A stretch of DNA of 64,000 bases from Novosphingobium beihaiense (GCF_022832375.1 NZ_JALHLG010000011.1:158687-222686), one strand, 5' to 3'. Numbered from the stretch's first letter, positions 24,301-32,647 are shown. A program made the numbers and translations. Notes: generated from the sequence alone by a model not told the origin.

Positions 24301-25947
24301 ATGGCTGACCGGCGCACATTTCTGGCAGGCGGCATTGCGGCAGGCGCCATGGCCGCGGGCGTTCCCGCGCGGGCGCTGTCCGGTGCGCCGGGGCAGATGA
24401 CGGCGGGCCCGGTCGAGCCCACATGGAATTCGCTGGTCGCCCACTACCGCTATCCGGACTGGTTCCGCGATGCGAAGTTCGGCATCTGGTCCCACTGGGG
24501 CCCGCAATCGGTGCCCGAGCAGGGCGACTGGTACGGACGCTTCCTCTACATGCAGGGGCATCCGATGTACGAGCATCACCTCAGGACCTACGGCCATCCC
24601 GCCGATACCGGCATGATGGACATGCAGAATCTGTGGAGCGCGGACAAGTGGGACCCGGAAGGGCTGATGCAGCGCTTTGTGAAAGCGGGGGCGCGCTATT
24701 TCGTCAGCTTGGCCTGCCATCATGACAATCTCGACTGTTTCGATTCGTCGCATCATGCGTGGAATTCGCTGCGCGTGGGGCCGAAGCGCGACGTGGTCGG
24801 CACCTGGGAAAAGGCGGCGCGCGCGGCGGGGCTGAAGTTCGGCGTGTCGAACCACACCGCGCACGCCTGGCACTGGTATCAGACGGCTTATGCCTATGAC
24901 CCGGAAGGGCCGCGCAAGGGCGAACGCTACGACGCGTTCAAACTCACCCGGGCGGACGGCGCGGGCAAATGGTGGGATGGGCTCGATCCGCAACAGCTCT
25001 ACACCGGCCCGCACATGGTGGCGCCCGGCGGCATCGACAGCATCGCGGCGATGAACGCCTGGCATGACCGGCACGATGGCCAGTGGATCGAAACCGCCCC
25101 GCCCGGCGACGATACATTCGCGCGCCAGTGGCTGCTGCGGCAGATGGACCTTGTCGCCAAGTACCGCCCGGATTTCTGCTATTTCGACGATTACGAACTG
25201 CCCTTCGGCCGCTACGGCCTCGCCGCCGCCGCCGATTACTACAACCGCGCGATCGGCTGGCACGGCGATATCGACGTGGTGCTCACCGCCAAGCAGTTGA
25301 AGCCCCGCGCCCGTTTCGGTCTGGTGCAGGATGTCGAGCGCGGCTTTACCGACCACTTTTGGGACGAGCCCTGGCAGACCGATACCTGCATCGGCGACTG
25401 GTTCTACAACCGCGCGCGCTTCACCAATAAAAGCTATGTCGGTGCCCGCGCGGTGATCCAGCGGCTGGCCGATGTCGTCTCGAAGAACGGCAACCTGCTG
25501 CTTTCCATCCCCCAGCGCGGCGACGGCACGATCGATGCCGAGGAAGAGCAGATCCTCGACGATCTCGCCCGCTGGATGGCGGTGGGCGGCGAGGCGATCT
25601 TCGGCTCGCGCCCCTGGCACATCTATGGCGAAGGGCCGACCGCCTTGCAGCCGGGCATGCAGAACGAAGGCGGCTTCAAGGGCTTTGCCGAGGGCGATGT
25701 GCGCTTCACCACGAAGGACGGGGCGCTTTACATGCTGATGCTGGCCGCGCCCTCCGGGCCGCTTGCGGTGCAGGCTCTGGGCCGCCGCGCGCTGGCACGG
25801 GCAGGCAAGGGCGAGGTGGCGGCGGTGACGCTGCTCGGCGGCGGGGCCGTGCCGTTCCGCCAGACCTTCGAAGCGCTGGAACTGGACCTGCCGCGCGGGC
25901 TCGGCACCGTGCCGGTGGTGCGGATCGAAGGGCGCGGACTGGTGTAA
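24301..25947 (+). CDS. GH29 alpha-L-fucosidase, Tat-exported
   Basis: 548 residues. Twin-arginine-like N-terminus (ADRRTFLAGGIAAG). GH29 features: WFRDAKFGIWSHWGP, ACHHDNLDCFDS, KFGVSNHTAH, and the nucleophile region PDFCYFDDYE (Asp296). NGNLLLSIPQRGDG near the barrel end is also typical. It would remove terminal alpha-L-fucose from galactosyl side chains of fucosylated xyloglucan, a step done by GH95 enzymes in some other xyloglucan loci. It has an operator-like palindrome upstream and is followed by the second GH35 gene on the same strand. The acid/base residue cannot be assigned by eye. Confidence 0.87.
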   Translation: MADRRTFLAGGIAAGAMAAGVPARALSGAPGQMTAGPVEPTWNSLVAHYRYPDWFRDAKFGIWSHWGPQSVPEQGDWYGRFLYMQGHPMYEHHLRTYGHPADTGMMDMQNLWSADKWDPEGLMQRFVKAGARYFVSLACHHDNLDCFDSSHHAWNSLRVGPKRDVVGTWEKAARAAGLKFGVSNHTAHAWHWYQTAYAYDPEGPRKGERYDAFKLTRADGAGKWWDGLDPQQLYTGPHMVAPGGIDSIAAMNAWHDRHDGQWIETAPPGDDTFARQWLLRQMDLVAKYRPDFCYFDDYELPFGRYGLAAAADYYNRAIGWHGDIDVVLTAKQLKPRARFGLVQDVERGFTDHFWDEPWQTDTCIGDWFYNRARFTNKSYVGARAVIQRLADVVSKNGNLLLSIPQRGDGTIDAEEEQILDDLARWMAVGGEAIFGSRPWHIYGEGPTALQPGMQNEGGFKGFAEGDVRFTTKDGALYMLMLAAPSGPLAVQALGRRALARAGKGEVAAVTLLGGGAVPFRQTFEALELDLPRGLGTVPVVRIEGRGLV

Positions 25948-25975
25948 CCTGCCTGACACTTGCACCACCTCCGCT

Positions 25976-25998
25976 CGCCCTGAGCTTGTCGAAGGGCG
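25976..25998. repeat. Short palindromic repeat between GH29 and GH35 copy 2
   Basis: CGCCCT-GAGCTTGTC-GAAGGGCG hairpin, a half-length relative of the repeat at 11682-11733. It lies in the 76-nt gap between two cotranscribed genes. Confidence 0.6.
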
Positions 25999-26023
25999 TT
26001 CCGGCAGCGAAGAGGGGAAAGAC

Positions 26024-27658
26024 ATGAGAAGACTGTTCACGGCCGCCGCAGCGGCATCGGCTGCGATGGCCGCATTGGCCGCCTCGCTGCCGCTCCGCGC
26101 CGCGCCGGACTCGCTTCCCCATATCGCCGAAAAGGATGGCCGCCACGCGCTGATCGTCGATGGCGCGCCCTATCTGATGCTGGGCGCGCAGATCAACAAT
26201 TCGAGCACCTGGCCCTGGGCCCTGCCCAAAGTCTGGCCGACGATGGCGGCGATGCACGTCAACACCGTCGAAGTGCCGGTCGGCTGGGAGCAGATCGAGC
26301 CCGAGGAAGGGCGCTTCGATTTCGCCATCGTCGATCTCCTGCTCAAACAGGCGCGCGAACGCCATGTGCGGCTTGTGCTGCTGTGGTTCGGCAGCTGGAA
26401 GAACACCAATCCGCAGTACACCCCGCGCTGGGTCAAGCTCGACAATGCCCGCTTCCCGCGCATGCGCCGCCCCGACGGCACGCTGCACTATGCGCTCTCG
26501 CCCTTCGGCCAGCAGACGCAGGCCGCCGATGCCAGGGCCTTTGCCGCGCTGATGCACCATCTGGCTGAGGCCGACCGGGACAATACCGTGATCATGGTGC
26601 AGGTTGAGAACGAGGCAGGCTCCTACGGCCTCGCGCGCGATCATTCGGGCGAGGCGAACGCGGCGTTCGCCGCTCCGGTGCCCGAAGCGCTGCGCCGCCG
26701 CATGGGCAAGGGGCCGGGCAACTGGCAGACGCTGTTCGGGCGCAATGCCGAGCTGTACTTCCACGCTTGGCACATGGCCCGCTACATCGATCATGTCGCC
26801 GCCGCCGGAAAGGCCGAAAAGCCGCTGCCGATGTACGTCAACGCGGCGCTGCCGGGCGATCCCTTCACCTGGCAAGACCCGAATACTTATGCCAGCGGCG
26901 GGCCCGCGAACACGGTGATCGACGTTTACAAGGCCGCCGCGCCGCATCTCGATCTGGTCGCGCCCGATATCTACAATCCGGCGCACAAGGCCTATCTCGG
27001 CTTCCTCGACGCCTATGACCGGCCGGACAACGCGCTGTTCGTCCCCGAGACCGGCCATGCCAAGGAATACGCGCGCTATTTCTTTGCGGCGGCAGGGCGC
27101 GGGGCGATCGGCTGGTCTCCCTTCGGCATCGATCCGCTGCGCTATCTGCCCAGCCGCCCGGTCCATTCCAAACTCGATGCCCAGGCGATCGCGCCTTTCG
27201 CGGCGAACTACGAACTCTTCGCCCCGATCGCGCGCCTGTGGGCCCGGCTTGCCTTCGAAGGCAAGACCTGGGGCGCGGCCGAGCCGGAAGGCGATGCCGA
27301 GGGCCACAGGCAGACGCTCAAGCTGGGCAAATATACCGCCCATATCAGCTACGGCACCGGAGACTGGGGCCCGGCGAAACCCAAAGGCAATCCTTATCCC
27401 TCCGGCGGGGTGGCGATCGCCCAGCTCGCGCCGGACGAATTCCTCGTCACCGGCTTCTTCGCCCGCGTCGATTTCGCGCTGACCGATCCGGAGCGCGCCA
27501 ACCTGCTGATCGACCGGGTCGAGCAAGGCACCTATGACAAGGATGGCCACTGGGTGTTCCAGCGGGTGTGGAATGGCGATCAGGTGGACTGGGGCCTGAA
27601 CTTCACCGCCGCCCCGCAAATCCTGCGCGTGAAGCTGGCGAGCTATCCCATCCGCTGA
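26024..27658 (+). CDS. GH35 beta-galactosidase, secreted (copy 2)
   Basis: 544 residues with a Sec signal peptide (about residues 1-26). GH35 catalytic residues are in MVQVENEAGSYG (Glu197 acid/base) and LFVPETGHAKEY (Glu342 nucleophile). It is clearly paralogous to the GH35 at 19617-21248, sharing DGRHALIVDGAP, LMLGAQ-NNSS, WVKLDNARFPRM and the C-terminal RVWNGDQVDWG. Two GH35 copies may handle Gal in different side-chain contexts, or different aglycones. The ribosome-binding region is GAAGAGGGGAAAG. Its last codons overlap a metE relic on the opposite strand. Confidence 0.9.
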   Translation: MRRLFTAAAAASAAMAALAASLPLRAAPDSLPHIAEKDGRHALIVDGAPYLMLGAQINNSSTWPWALPKVWPTMAAMHVNTVEVPVGWEQIEPEEGRFDFAIVDLLLKQARERHVRLVLLWFGSWKNTNPQYTPRWVKLDNARFPRMRRPDGTLHYALSPFGQQTQAADARAFAALMHHLAEADRDNTVIMVQVENEAGSYGLARDHSGEANAAFAAPVPEALRRRMGKGPGNWQTLFGRNAELYFHAWHMARYIDHVAAAGKAEKPLPMYVNAALPGDPFTWQDPNTYASGGPANTVIDVYKAAAPHLDLVAPDIYNPAHKAYLGFLDAYDRPDNALFVPETGHAKEYARYFFAAAGRGAIGWSPFGIDPLRYLPSRPVHSKLDAQAIAPFAANYELFAPIARLWARLAFEGKTWGAAEPEGDAEGHRQTLKLGKYTAHISYGTGDWGPAKPKGNPYPSGGVAIAQLAPDEFLVTGFFARVDFALTDPERANLLIDRVEQGTYDKDGHWVFQRVWNGDQVDWGLNFTAAPQILRVKLASYPIR

Positions 27659-27753
27659 ACGCCGGGGAGCGCGGGCGTCACGTCCTCCCATGTGCGGGCC
27701 TTGAGGCCGCAATCCGGGTTGACCCAGAGCTGGCCGGACGAAAGCCGCCGCGC
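27643..27753 (-). pseudogene. metE: C-terminal relic of metE (cobalamin-independent methionine synthase)
   Basis: The minus strand encodes LWVNPDCGLKARTWEDVTPAL followed shortly by a stop at 27643-27645. LWVNPDCGLK is the C-terminal signature of MetE, including the zinc-ligand Cys. No other MetE domain is present upstream, where the LysR gene begins, so only about the last 30-36 residues of a ~760-residue protein remain. The relic overlaps the last codons of the GH35 gene. It marks a recombination scar at the right border of the glycoside-hydrolase locus. Confidence 0.75.
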
Positions 27754-27812
27754 GTCTTCCCCGCCATCGGGCGTGCCGTTGGCATTGACGAGAACAGCAG
27801 CACTCTCGCGCC

Positions 27813-28742
27813 TTATCCGGCGGCCTGACCGCTGCCGGAAGGGCGTATCAGTCCGCATTCTTCGCGAATCCAGTCCCGGAAAAGCATCAAGGCCGGTGTT
27901 TTCCGGCTCGCTTCGGGAAAGGCCAGCCAATAGCTGCGGTCTTCGGGCAAGGGCACGTTCACCGGGATCACCAGTTCTCCCGCCTCCAGTTCGGGTGCGA
28001 TCAGGAAGCTGGGGAGCAGGGCCGCGCCGCCGTCCGCCTTGGCGGACTGGGCCAGCATCAGGAAATGGCTCAGGCTGGGCAGGCTGCGCGCTTCGGGTGC
28101 GGGCACGCCGGTCAACGCGAACCATCGCGACCACGCATCCTTGCGCCGGGACTGCACCAGCAAGGGCACACGCAGAAAGTCTTCCGGGCGGGTGATGGCG
28201 TATTTGTCTTGCACTGCCGGGGACACCACCGGCACGACATGTTCGTGAAACAGCAGGTCGTGCTCCGCGCCGGGCCAGTCCGGGCCGCCGACATGGATGG
28301 CCGCGTGGAACGGTTCTCGGGCGAAATCGAATATGTCGGTGCGGGCGGAGATGTTCACGACAAGGTCCGGATGCTTCTGGGTCAGCCGGGGCAGGCGCGG
28401 GGCCAGCCAGCGCATGCCGAAGCCGGGCAGCACCGCCAGTTCGATCACGTGTTCCGGCTCCGGGTCCATCAGCCGCCCGGCCGCGCGGCGAATGGCGGAA
28501 AGCGCGGGGGCCAGGTCTTCGAGGAACTGGCGGCCGGTATCGTTCAGCACCACCCGGCGCCCGTTCCGGTCGAACAGCGCGGCGCCCAGCCATTGTTCCA
28601 GATTGGAGACATGGCGGCTCACCGCGCTCTGCGTCAGCCGCAGCGCCTCGCCCGCGCGCGTGAAGGAGCCGAGCCGGGCCGCCGCTTCGAAACAGTGCAG
28701 CATCGCCATCGGCGGCAGCCTGCGCCGGTCATCGTAGTTCAT
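27813..28742 (-). CDS. LysR-family transcriptional regulator (GcvA-like)
   Basis: 309 residues. N-terminal winged HTH (AMLHCFEAAARLGSFTRAGEALRLTQSAVSRHVSNLEQWLGAALF) and a substrate-binding domain (PEHVIELAVLPGFGMRWLAPRLP, HVVPVVSP). The start carries the usual LPPMAMLHCFEAAARLGSF of GcvA-like members. It is divergent from a small ORF and astB, and directly upstream of the metE relic on the same strand. Its target could be arginine catabolism or, originally, methionine synthesis; neither can be decided from sequence. A CATCA-ac-TGATG dyad lies just upstream of the start. Confidence 0.88.
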   Translation of the reverse strand: MNYDDRRRLPPMAMLHCFEAAARLGSFTRAGEALRLTQSAVSRHVSNLEQWLGAALFDRNGRRVVLNDTGRQFLEDLAPALSAIRRAAGRLMDPEPEHVIELAVLPGFGMRWLAPRLPRLTQKHPDLVVNISARTDIFDFAREPFHAAIHVGGPDWPGAEHDLLFHEHVVPVVSPAVQDKYAITRPEDFLRVPLLVQSRRKDAWSRWFALTGVPAPEARSLPSLSHFLMLAQSAKADGGAALLPSFLIAPELEAGELVIPVNVPLPEDRSYWLAFPEASRKTPALMLFRDWIREECGLIRPSGSGQAAG

Positions 28743-28804
28743 TCGTAAAACTCATCAACTGATGGCTATTCTCAGGCTTTTTACATGCCTTGAGATCGGG
28801 AATT

Positions 28805-28930
28805 ATGCAAATTCTCTATGAGGTATTAATCTGGGCCTGTCCGGCCGCGGGCTTCGAGGCGGGCGAACGTGTTGACATGACCGGGCAGACCGAGGGCATC
28901 ATGCCGCATGCCGGAGAAGAAACGCGGTGA
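28805..28930 (+). CDS. Small ORF coupled to astB, possible truncated remnant
   Basis: ATG at 28805 gives a 41-residue product whose stop overlaps an in-frame GTG of the astB reading frame (GTGA), the arrangement seen for coupled genes in this window. The second half (AAGFEAGERVDMTGQTEG) looks protein-like rather than random, and faintly recalls a segment of arginine succinyltransferase (AstA), which would fit the context. I do not claim homology. It may be a relic of an upstream ast gene or a leader peptide. Confidence 0.3.
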   Translation: MQILYEVLIWACPAAGFEAGERVDMTGQTEGIMPHAGEETR

Positions 28931-28947
28931 CAGGAAAGGCAGCGCCG

Positions 28948-30240
28948 ATGCGCGAAATCAACTTCGACGGGCTGATCGGCCCCAGCCACAACTATGCCGG
29001 GCTCTCCTTCGGCAATATCGCATCCGCCCGGAATGCGGGCGCGGCTTCGGCTCCGCGCGCAGCGGCGCTGCAAGGGCTGGACAAGATGCGGCGGATGCTG
29101 GCGCTGGGCCTGCCGCAGGGGCTGTTCCTGCCGCATGACCGGCCCGATACGGGCTGGCTGCGGGCGCTGGGCTTCACTGGCGATGACGATGCCGTGTGCC
29201 GGGCTGCATGGCAGCAGGAACCGGCGCTGCTGCGCAATGCCCTGTCCGCGTCCGCCATGTGGACTGCGAATGCGGCGACGGTCTCGCCTGCGCCCGATAC
29301 GGCAGACGGGCGCTGTCATCTGAGCGTGGCAAACCTTTCGACGATGCTCCACCGCAGCATCGAGCATGAGCAGACGCTGCGCCAGCTCCGGCTGGCCTTT
29401 GCCGACGAGCGCTATTTCGCGGTCCATCCGGCGCTGCCTGCCGGGCTGGGCGATGAAGGCGCGGCCAACTTCATGCGCTTAGGGCTCAGCCATGCCGGGC
29501 GCAGTCTGGAACTGTTCGTCTATGGCGAGCGCTCGGCCAGGCAGCCGTTCCCGGCGCGCCAGCATCGCGCCGCCAGTGCCGCCGTGGCCCGCAGGCACGG
29601 GCTGGCGCAGGCGGACCTTGCGCTTGTGCGGCAAAGTGATGCGGCCATTGCCGCCGGGGCCTTTCACAACGATGTCGTGGCGGTCGCGAACGAGAATGTG
29701 CTGTTCACCCACGAACAGGCGTTTGCCGAACGGGACGAGGTCTATCGCACGATCCGGGCGCGGCTGCCCGAAGCGGTGATCGTGGAAGCCCCGGCGGAGC
29801 GCGTCGGTCTGGACGCGGCGGTCCGCTCTTATCTGTTCAATTCGCAGCTGGTCACGCTGCCGGGCGGAGATATGGCGCTGATCCTGCCGCAGGAGGCGCG
29901 TGATACCCCCGAAGTCTGGGCCTGGCTGCAAGATGTGAAGGCGGCAGACAATCCCATCCGGCACCTGGAAGTCGTCGACGTCCGCGAATCGATGCGCAAC
30001 GGCGGCGGGCCCGCCTGCCTGCGGCTGCGCGTCGCGGTGAGCGAAGAGGCCCACGCGGCCATCGATCCTCGCTTCCTGCTGGACGAGGCGGCGTGCGACC
30101 GGATCGCCGAAGTGATCGAGCGGACCTGGCCCGAACGCATCGCGCCCGGCGATCTGGGCGAGCCCGGCCTCTGGCACCAGTGCCGCACGGCCCGCGCGGC
30201 GCTGCTTTCCACGCTTGGCTTTGCAGCAGGCGAACTGTGA
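28948..30240 (+). CDS. astB: N-succinylarginine dihydrolase
   Basis: 430 residues from ATG at 28948 (AGGAAAGG about 9 nt upstream); GTG at 28927 would add seven residues. The start REINFDGLIGPSHNYAGLSFGN is diagnostic for AstB, as are RQPFPARQHRAAS, GAFHNDVVAVANENVLFTHE and YLFNSQLVTLPGGDM. The enzyme is an amidinotransferase-fold hydrolase that converts N2-succinylarginine to succinylornithine, NH3 and CO2 in the AST arginine-degradation pathway. Other ast genes (astA, astC, astD, astE) are not seen here. It is divergent from the LysR gene. Confidence 0.93.
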   Translation: MREINFDGLIGPSHNYAGLSFGNIASARNAGAASAPRAAALQGLDKMRRMLALGLPQGLFLPHDRPDTGWLRALGFTGDDDAVCRAAWQQEPALLRNALSASAMWTANAATVSPAPDTADGRCHLSVANLSTMLHRSIEHEQTLRQLRLAFADERYFAVHPALPAGLGDEGAANFMRLGLSHAGRSLELFVYGERSARQPFPARQHRAASAAVARRHGLAQADLALVRQSDAAIAAGAFHNDVVAVANENVLFTHEQAFAERDEVYRTIRARLPEAVIVEAPAERVGLDAAVRSYLFNSQLVTLPGGDMALILPQEARDTPEVWAWLQDVKAADNPIRHLEVVDVRESMRNGGGPACLRLRVAVSEEAHAAIDPRFLLDEAACDRIAEVIERTWPERIAPGDLGEPGLWHQCRTARAALLSTLGFAAGEL

Positions 30241-30343
30241 GCGCGCTGCGGCAGCCAAGTGCAGCCGTGGCTGCAAACAGCGCGAACTGACACGAAATCA
30301 GGCTGTCCCCGATTCTTCGGATCATCAAATTTTCTGGAAAAAC

Positions 30344-30418
30344 TGGAGCGGGCGAAGGGATTCGAACCCTCGACCCCAACCTTGGCAAGGTTGTGCTCTA
30401 CCCCTGAGCTACGCCCGC
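30344..30418 (-). tRNA. tRNA-Gly (GCC anticodon)
   Basis: A complete cloverleaf on the minus strand: acceptor GCGGGCG/CGCCCGC, D-arm TAGCTCAGGGGTAGAGC, anticodon loop TTGCCAA giving GCC, T-arm GAGGGTTCGAATCCCTT, and an encoded CCA end. Length is 75 nt with CCA. Confidence 0.96.
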
Positions 30419-30621
30419 TCTGGCGCTTGGCGGAAGGTCATTCCCGCCGGGTGAGGCGCGCCACTAGCAGGGGGTTCGGGGGGCGGCAAGAGGGAATTGC
30501 ATTTTTTTTTGCAAGCGCCCGCGCGATGGGGCAAAGGCCCGGGTGACGGTGAGGGGCTGTGGATGCTTTCACCCTTCACAAACCGCGCAGGAAACCCGAT
30601 CTAGGGGGCTGCATTCAGGAT

Positions 30622-31548
30622 ATGGGAGCAAGTACTTTGGCCAGCATGGGGCTCAATCTCGACGAGCAGAAGGCAGTAGACCGGTTCCGCAAGACGGTGG
30701 CCGAACCTTCGATGACCCAACTGGTGGTTCTCGATTTCTGGGCCGAATGGTGCGGGCCGTGCAAGGCGCTGACGCCCGTGCTCGAAAAGGTCACGGCGGA
30801 ATATGCAGACAAGGGCGTGCTGCTGGCCAAAGTCAATGTCGATGAAGAGCAGTTCATCGCCTCGCAGTTCCAGGTGCGCTCGATTCCCACCGTCTATGCG
30901 ATCTTCCAGGGGCAGCCGGTGGCCGATCTCACCAATGCCCGCACCGAATCGCAGCTCAAGCAGATGCTCGATCAGCTTTTGGAAAAGCTGCCGGTGCAGC
31001 CCGAAGGCGCCGCGCCGCAGCAGGACATCGCGCCGCTGATCGCGATGGGCGAAGAAGCCCTGGCCGCCAACGACGGCGAGCGTGCCGCCAGCATCTTCAT
31101 GCAGATTCTGGAAATGGTGCCGGACAATGCCGAAGTGCTGTCCGGCCTGATCCGCGGGCTTGTGGTGGCCGGGCGGCTGGAGGAAGCCGGGCAGGTGTTG
31201 GGCGGCCTGACGCCGGAAGTGGCCGCCGATCCGCATCTGGAACGGGCCCGCACCGCGCTCGAACTGGCGAAGGACAAGCCGGAGGACAGCGAGCTGGCCA
31301 CTCTCAAGGCTGCCGCCGCCAGCCGTCCCGAAGACATGGAGGCGCAGCTGGCCTATGCCAATGCCGCTTTCGCGGCGGGTGAGCGCGATGCCGCGGCCGG
31401 TGCGTTGCTGGCGATGGTCGCGGCCGACCGGGAATGGAACGAGGGGGCCGCGCGCGCCAAGCTGCTGCAGATCTTCGAGGCGGTCGGTCTGGAAGATCCG
31501 TGGGTCTCGGCCACGCGCCGCAAGCTTTCGACCGTCCTGTTCGGCTGA
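30622..31548 (+). CDS. ybbN: YbbN-like thioredoxin-fold co-chaperone with TPR region
   Basis: About 308 residues from ATG at 30622; an in-frame GTG at 30559 with GAGGGG upstream would add 21 residues. Thioredoxin domain with active site FWAEWCGPCKAL, the cis-Pro segment RSIPTVYAIFQGQPV, then helical TPR-like repeats rich in Ala/Glu to the C-terminus. E. coli YbbN (CnoX) is a chaperedoxin working with chaperones under oxidative stress; alphaproteobacterial forms keep CxxC. Followed after 7 nt by the Lon-N-domain gene, so an operon is likely. Confidence 0.88.
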   Translation: MGASTLASMGLNLDEQKAVDRFRKTVAEPSMTQLVVLDFWAEWCGPCKALTPVLEKVTAEYADKGVLLAKVNVDEEQFIASQFQVRSIPTVYAIFQGQPVADLTNARTESQLKQMLDQLLEKLPVQPEGAAPQQDIAPLIAMGEEALAANDGERAASIFMQILEMVPDNAEVLSGLIRGLVVAGRLEEAGQVLGGLTPEVAADPHLERARTALELAKDKPEDSELATLKAAAASRPEDMEAQLAYANAAFAAGERDAAAGALLAMVAADREWNEGAARAKLLQIFEAVGLEDPWVSATRRKLSTVLFG

Positions 31549-31555
31549 GCAGCCC

Positions 31556-32167
31556 TTGGCGCGGATCACCATCTTTCCCTTGCCTGGCGCGGTTCTCTAT
31601 CCGGGTTTGCAGCTTCCGCTGCATATCTTCGAGCCCCGCTACCGGGCGATGGTGAGCGACGCCCTGGCGCGCGACCGGCTGATCGGCATGATCCAGCCGC
31701 AGCGAGCCGAGGAAGGCGCGCCGCTCTATTCGATCGGCTGCCTGGGCCGGATCGGCGATGTCGAGGCGCTGGAAGACGGGCGCTTCAACATCGTGCTGGA
31801 GGGCGAGCAGCGCTTTCGCATCGTGAACGAGCTCGATGTGACGACACCGTTCCGGCAAGTCGAAGGGGAGTTGCTGGAAGAGGATGAGGACGAAGTGCTG
31901 GCTCCGGTCGAACGGGCGAGCTTCGAGCGCGAGGCGCGCCGTTTTGCCGATGCGCAGGGCTATGCGGTCGATTGGGATCAAGTGACCCGGCTGGACGATT
32001 ACTCACTGATCAACGGCGTCTCGCAGATCGCTCCGTTCGACCCGGCGGCCAAGCAGGCCCTGCTGGAAGCGCCGGGTATCGCCGCCCGGTGCGAGCTGCT
32101 GGTGCAGCTCATGCAATTCTTCGGCCGCACCAGCGATGACGACAAGGACGGCGCGACGCTGCAATAG
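31556..32167 (+). CDS. Lon protease N-domain-like (PUA fold) protein
   Basis: About 203 residues from TTG at 31556, 7 nt after the ybbN stop. The start ITIFPLPGAVLYPGLQLPLHIFEPRYRAM is the hallmark of the Lon substrate-binding N domain; IGCLGRIGDVEALEDGRFNIVLEGEQRFRI continues it. No ATPase or protease domain is present, so it is a stand-alone Lon-N protein, widespread in proteobacteria and of unknown biochemical role. Pairing with ybbN suggests a protein quality-control link. The start codon is uncertain. Confidence 0.83.
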   Translation: MARITIFPLPGAVLYPGLQLPLHIFEPRYRAMVSDALARDRLIGMIQPQRAEEGAPLYSIGCLGRIGDVEALEDGRFNIVLEGEQRFRIVNELDVTTPFRQVEGELLEEDEDEVLAPVERASFEREARRFADAQGYAVDWDQVTRLDDYSLINGVSQIAPFDPAAKQALLEAPGIAARCELLVQLMQFFGRTSDDDKDGATLQ

Positions 32168-32226
32168 AAGCGGTGCTGGCGTAACGGACCGAGCTGCCGC
32201 CGCTCACGCATGCCTTGGGCAACAAA

Positions 32227-32256
32227 AAAAGGCGGCTCCTGCCGGAACCGCCTTTT
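32227..32256. terminator. Bidirectional rho-independent terminator
   Basis: AAAAGGCGG-c-TCC-tgcc-GGA-a-CCGCCTTTT hairpin with A-tract and T-tract on either side. It lies between the convergent Lon-N-domain gene and the small secreted-protein gene. Confidence 0.85.
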
Positions 32257-32278
32257 CTGAATTTGCAGGAAGCAGGGA

Positions 32279-32524
32279 TCAGGGGCTATCGGAATTGTTG
32301 TCGTCGTTGGTGGCGATGATCACCGCGCCAGCGACAATTCCGGCACCGATGATAGCGGCGGTGGTGGCGCCCAGGCCGAGAATCTTGTTCGACTTCTTTG
32401 CGGACGTCGAAGTTTTGATGTTCGCCACCTTCGCAATCGAAAGCGGCGCTGCCGTATTGGCCAGAGCCGGCGCCGCGATCAGCGACGAAGCGGCGACCGC
32501 AGCCAGAAGTTTAGTCATGCGCAT
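32279..32524 (-). CDS. Small secreted/membrane hypothetical protein
   Basis: 81 residues: signal peptide (MTKLLAAVAASSLIAAPALA), a Lys/Ser-rich linker, then a glycine-alanine hydrophobic stretch (LGLGATTAAIIGAGIVAGAVIIA) and an acidic, Asn-rich tail (NDDNNSDSP). I do not recognise a named family; similar short proteins with this layout are common in sphingomonads. The second segment could be a membrane anchor. It ends on a shared bidirectional terminator and stands alone. ATG at 32524 or the ATG two codons later are both possible starts. Confidence 0.7.
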   Translation of the reverse strand: MRMTKLLAAVAASSLIAAPALANTAAPLSIAKVANIKTSTSAKKSNKILGLGATTAAIIGAGIVAGAVIIATNDDNNSDSP

Positions 32525-32647
32525 TGTAGATGCCCCTGTTGCTGATTCGATTTTGAATCCCTTTCTAGGTATCAGAGATTCTGTATCTGCAGAAGTTAAT
32601 TTGGCCTTTCATGCCAAGGATATGACGTGTGCTGGCAGTGTCTGTCG

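Noticed and set aside
28743..28804. LysR binding box controlling astB
   Set aside because: CATCA-ac-TGATG is a dyad but too short and without a T-N11-A match supported by conservation, so it is only mentioned in the LysR entry.
30241..30343. attR site at the tRNA-Gly(GCC) 3' end for the integrase relic
   Set aside because: The similarity between the two tRNA-Gly 3' ends is what two glycine isoacceptors share anyway; there is no partial tRNA duplicate that would prove integration.
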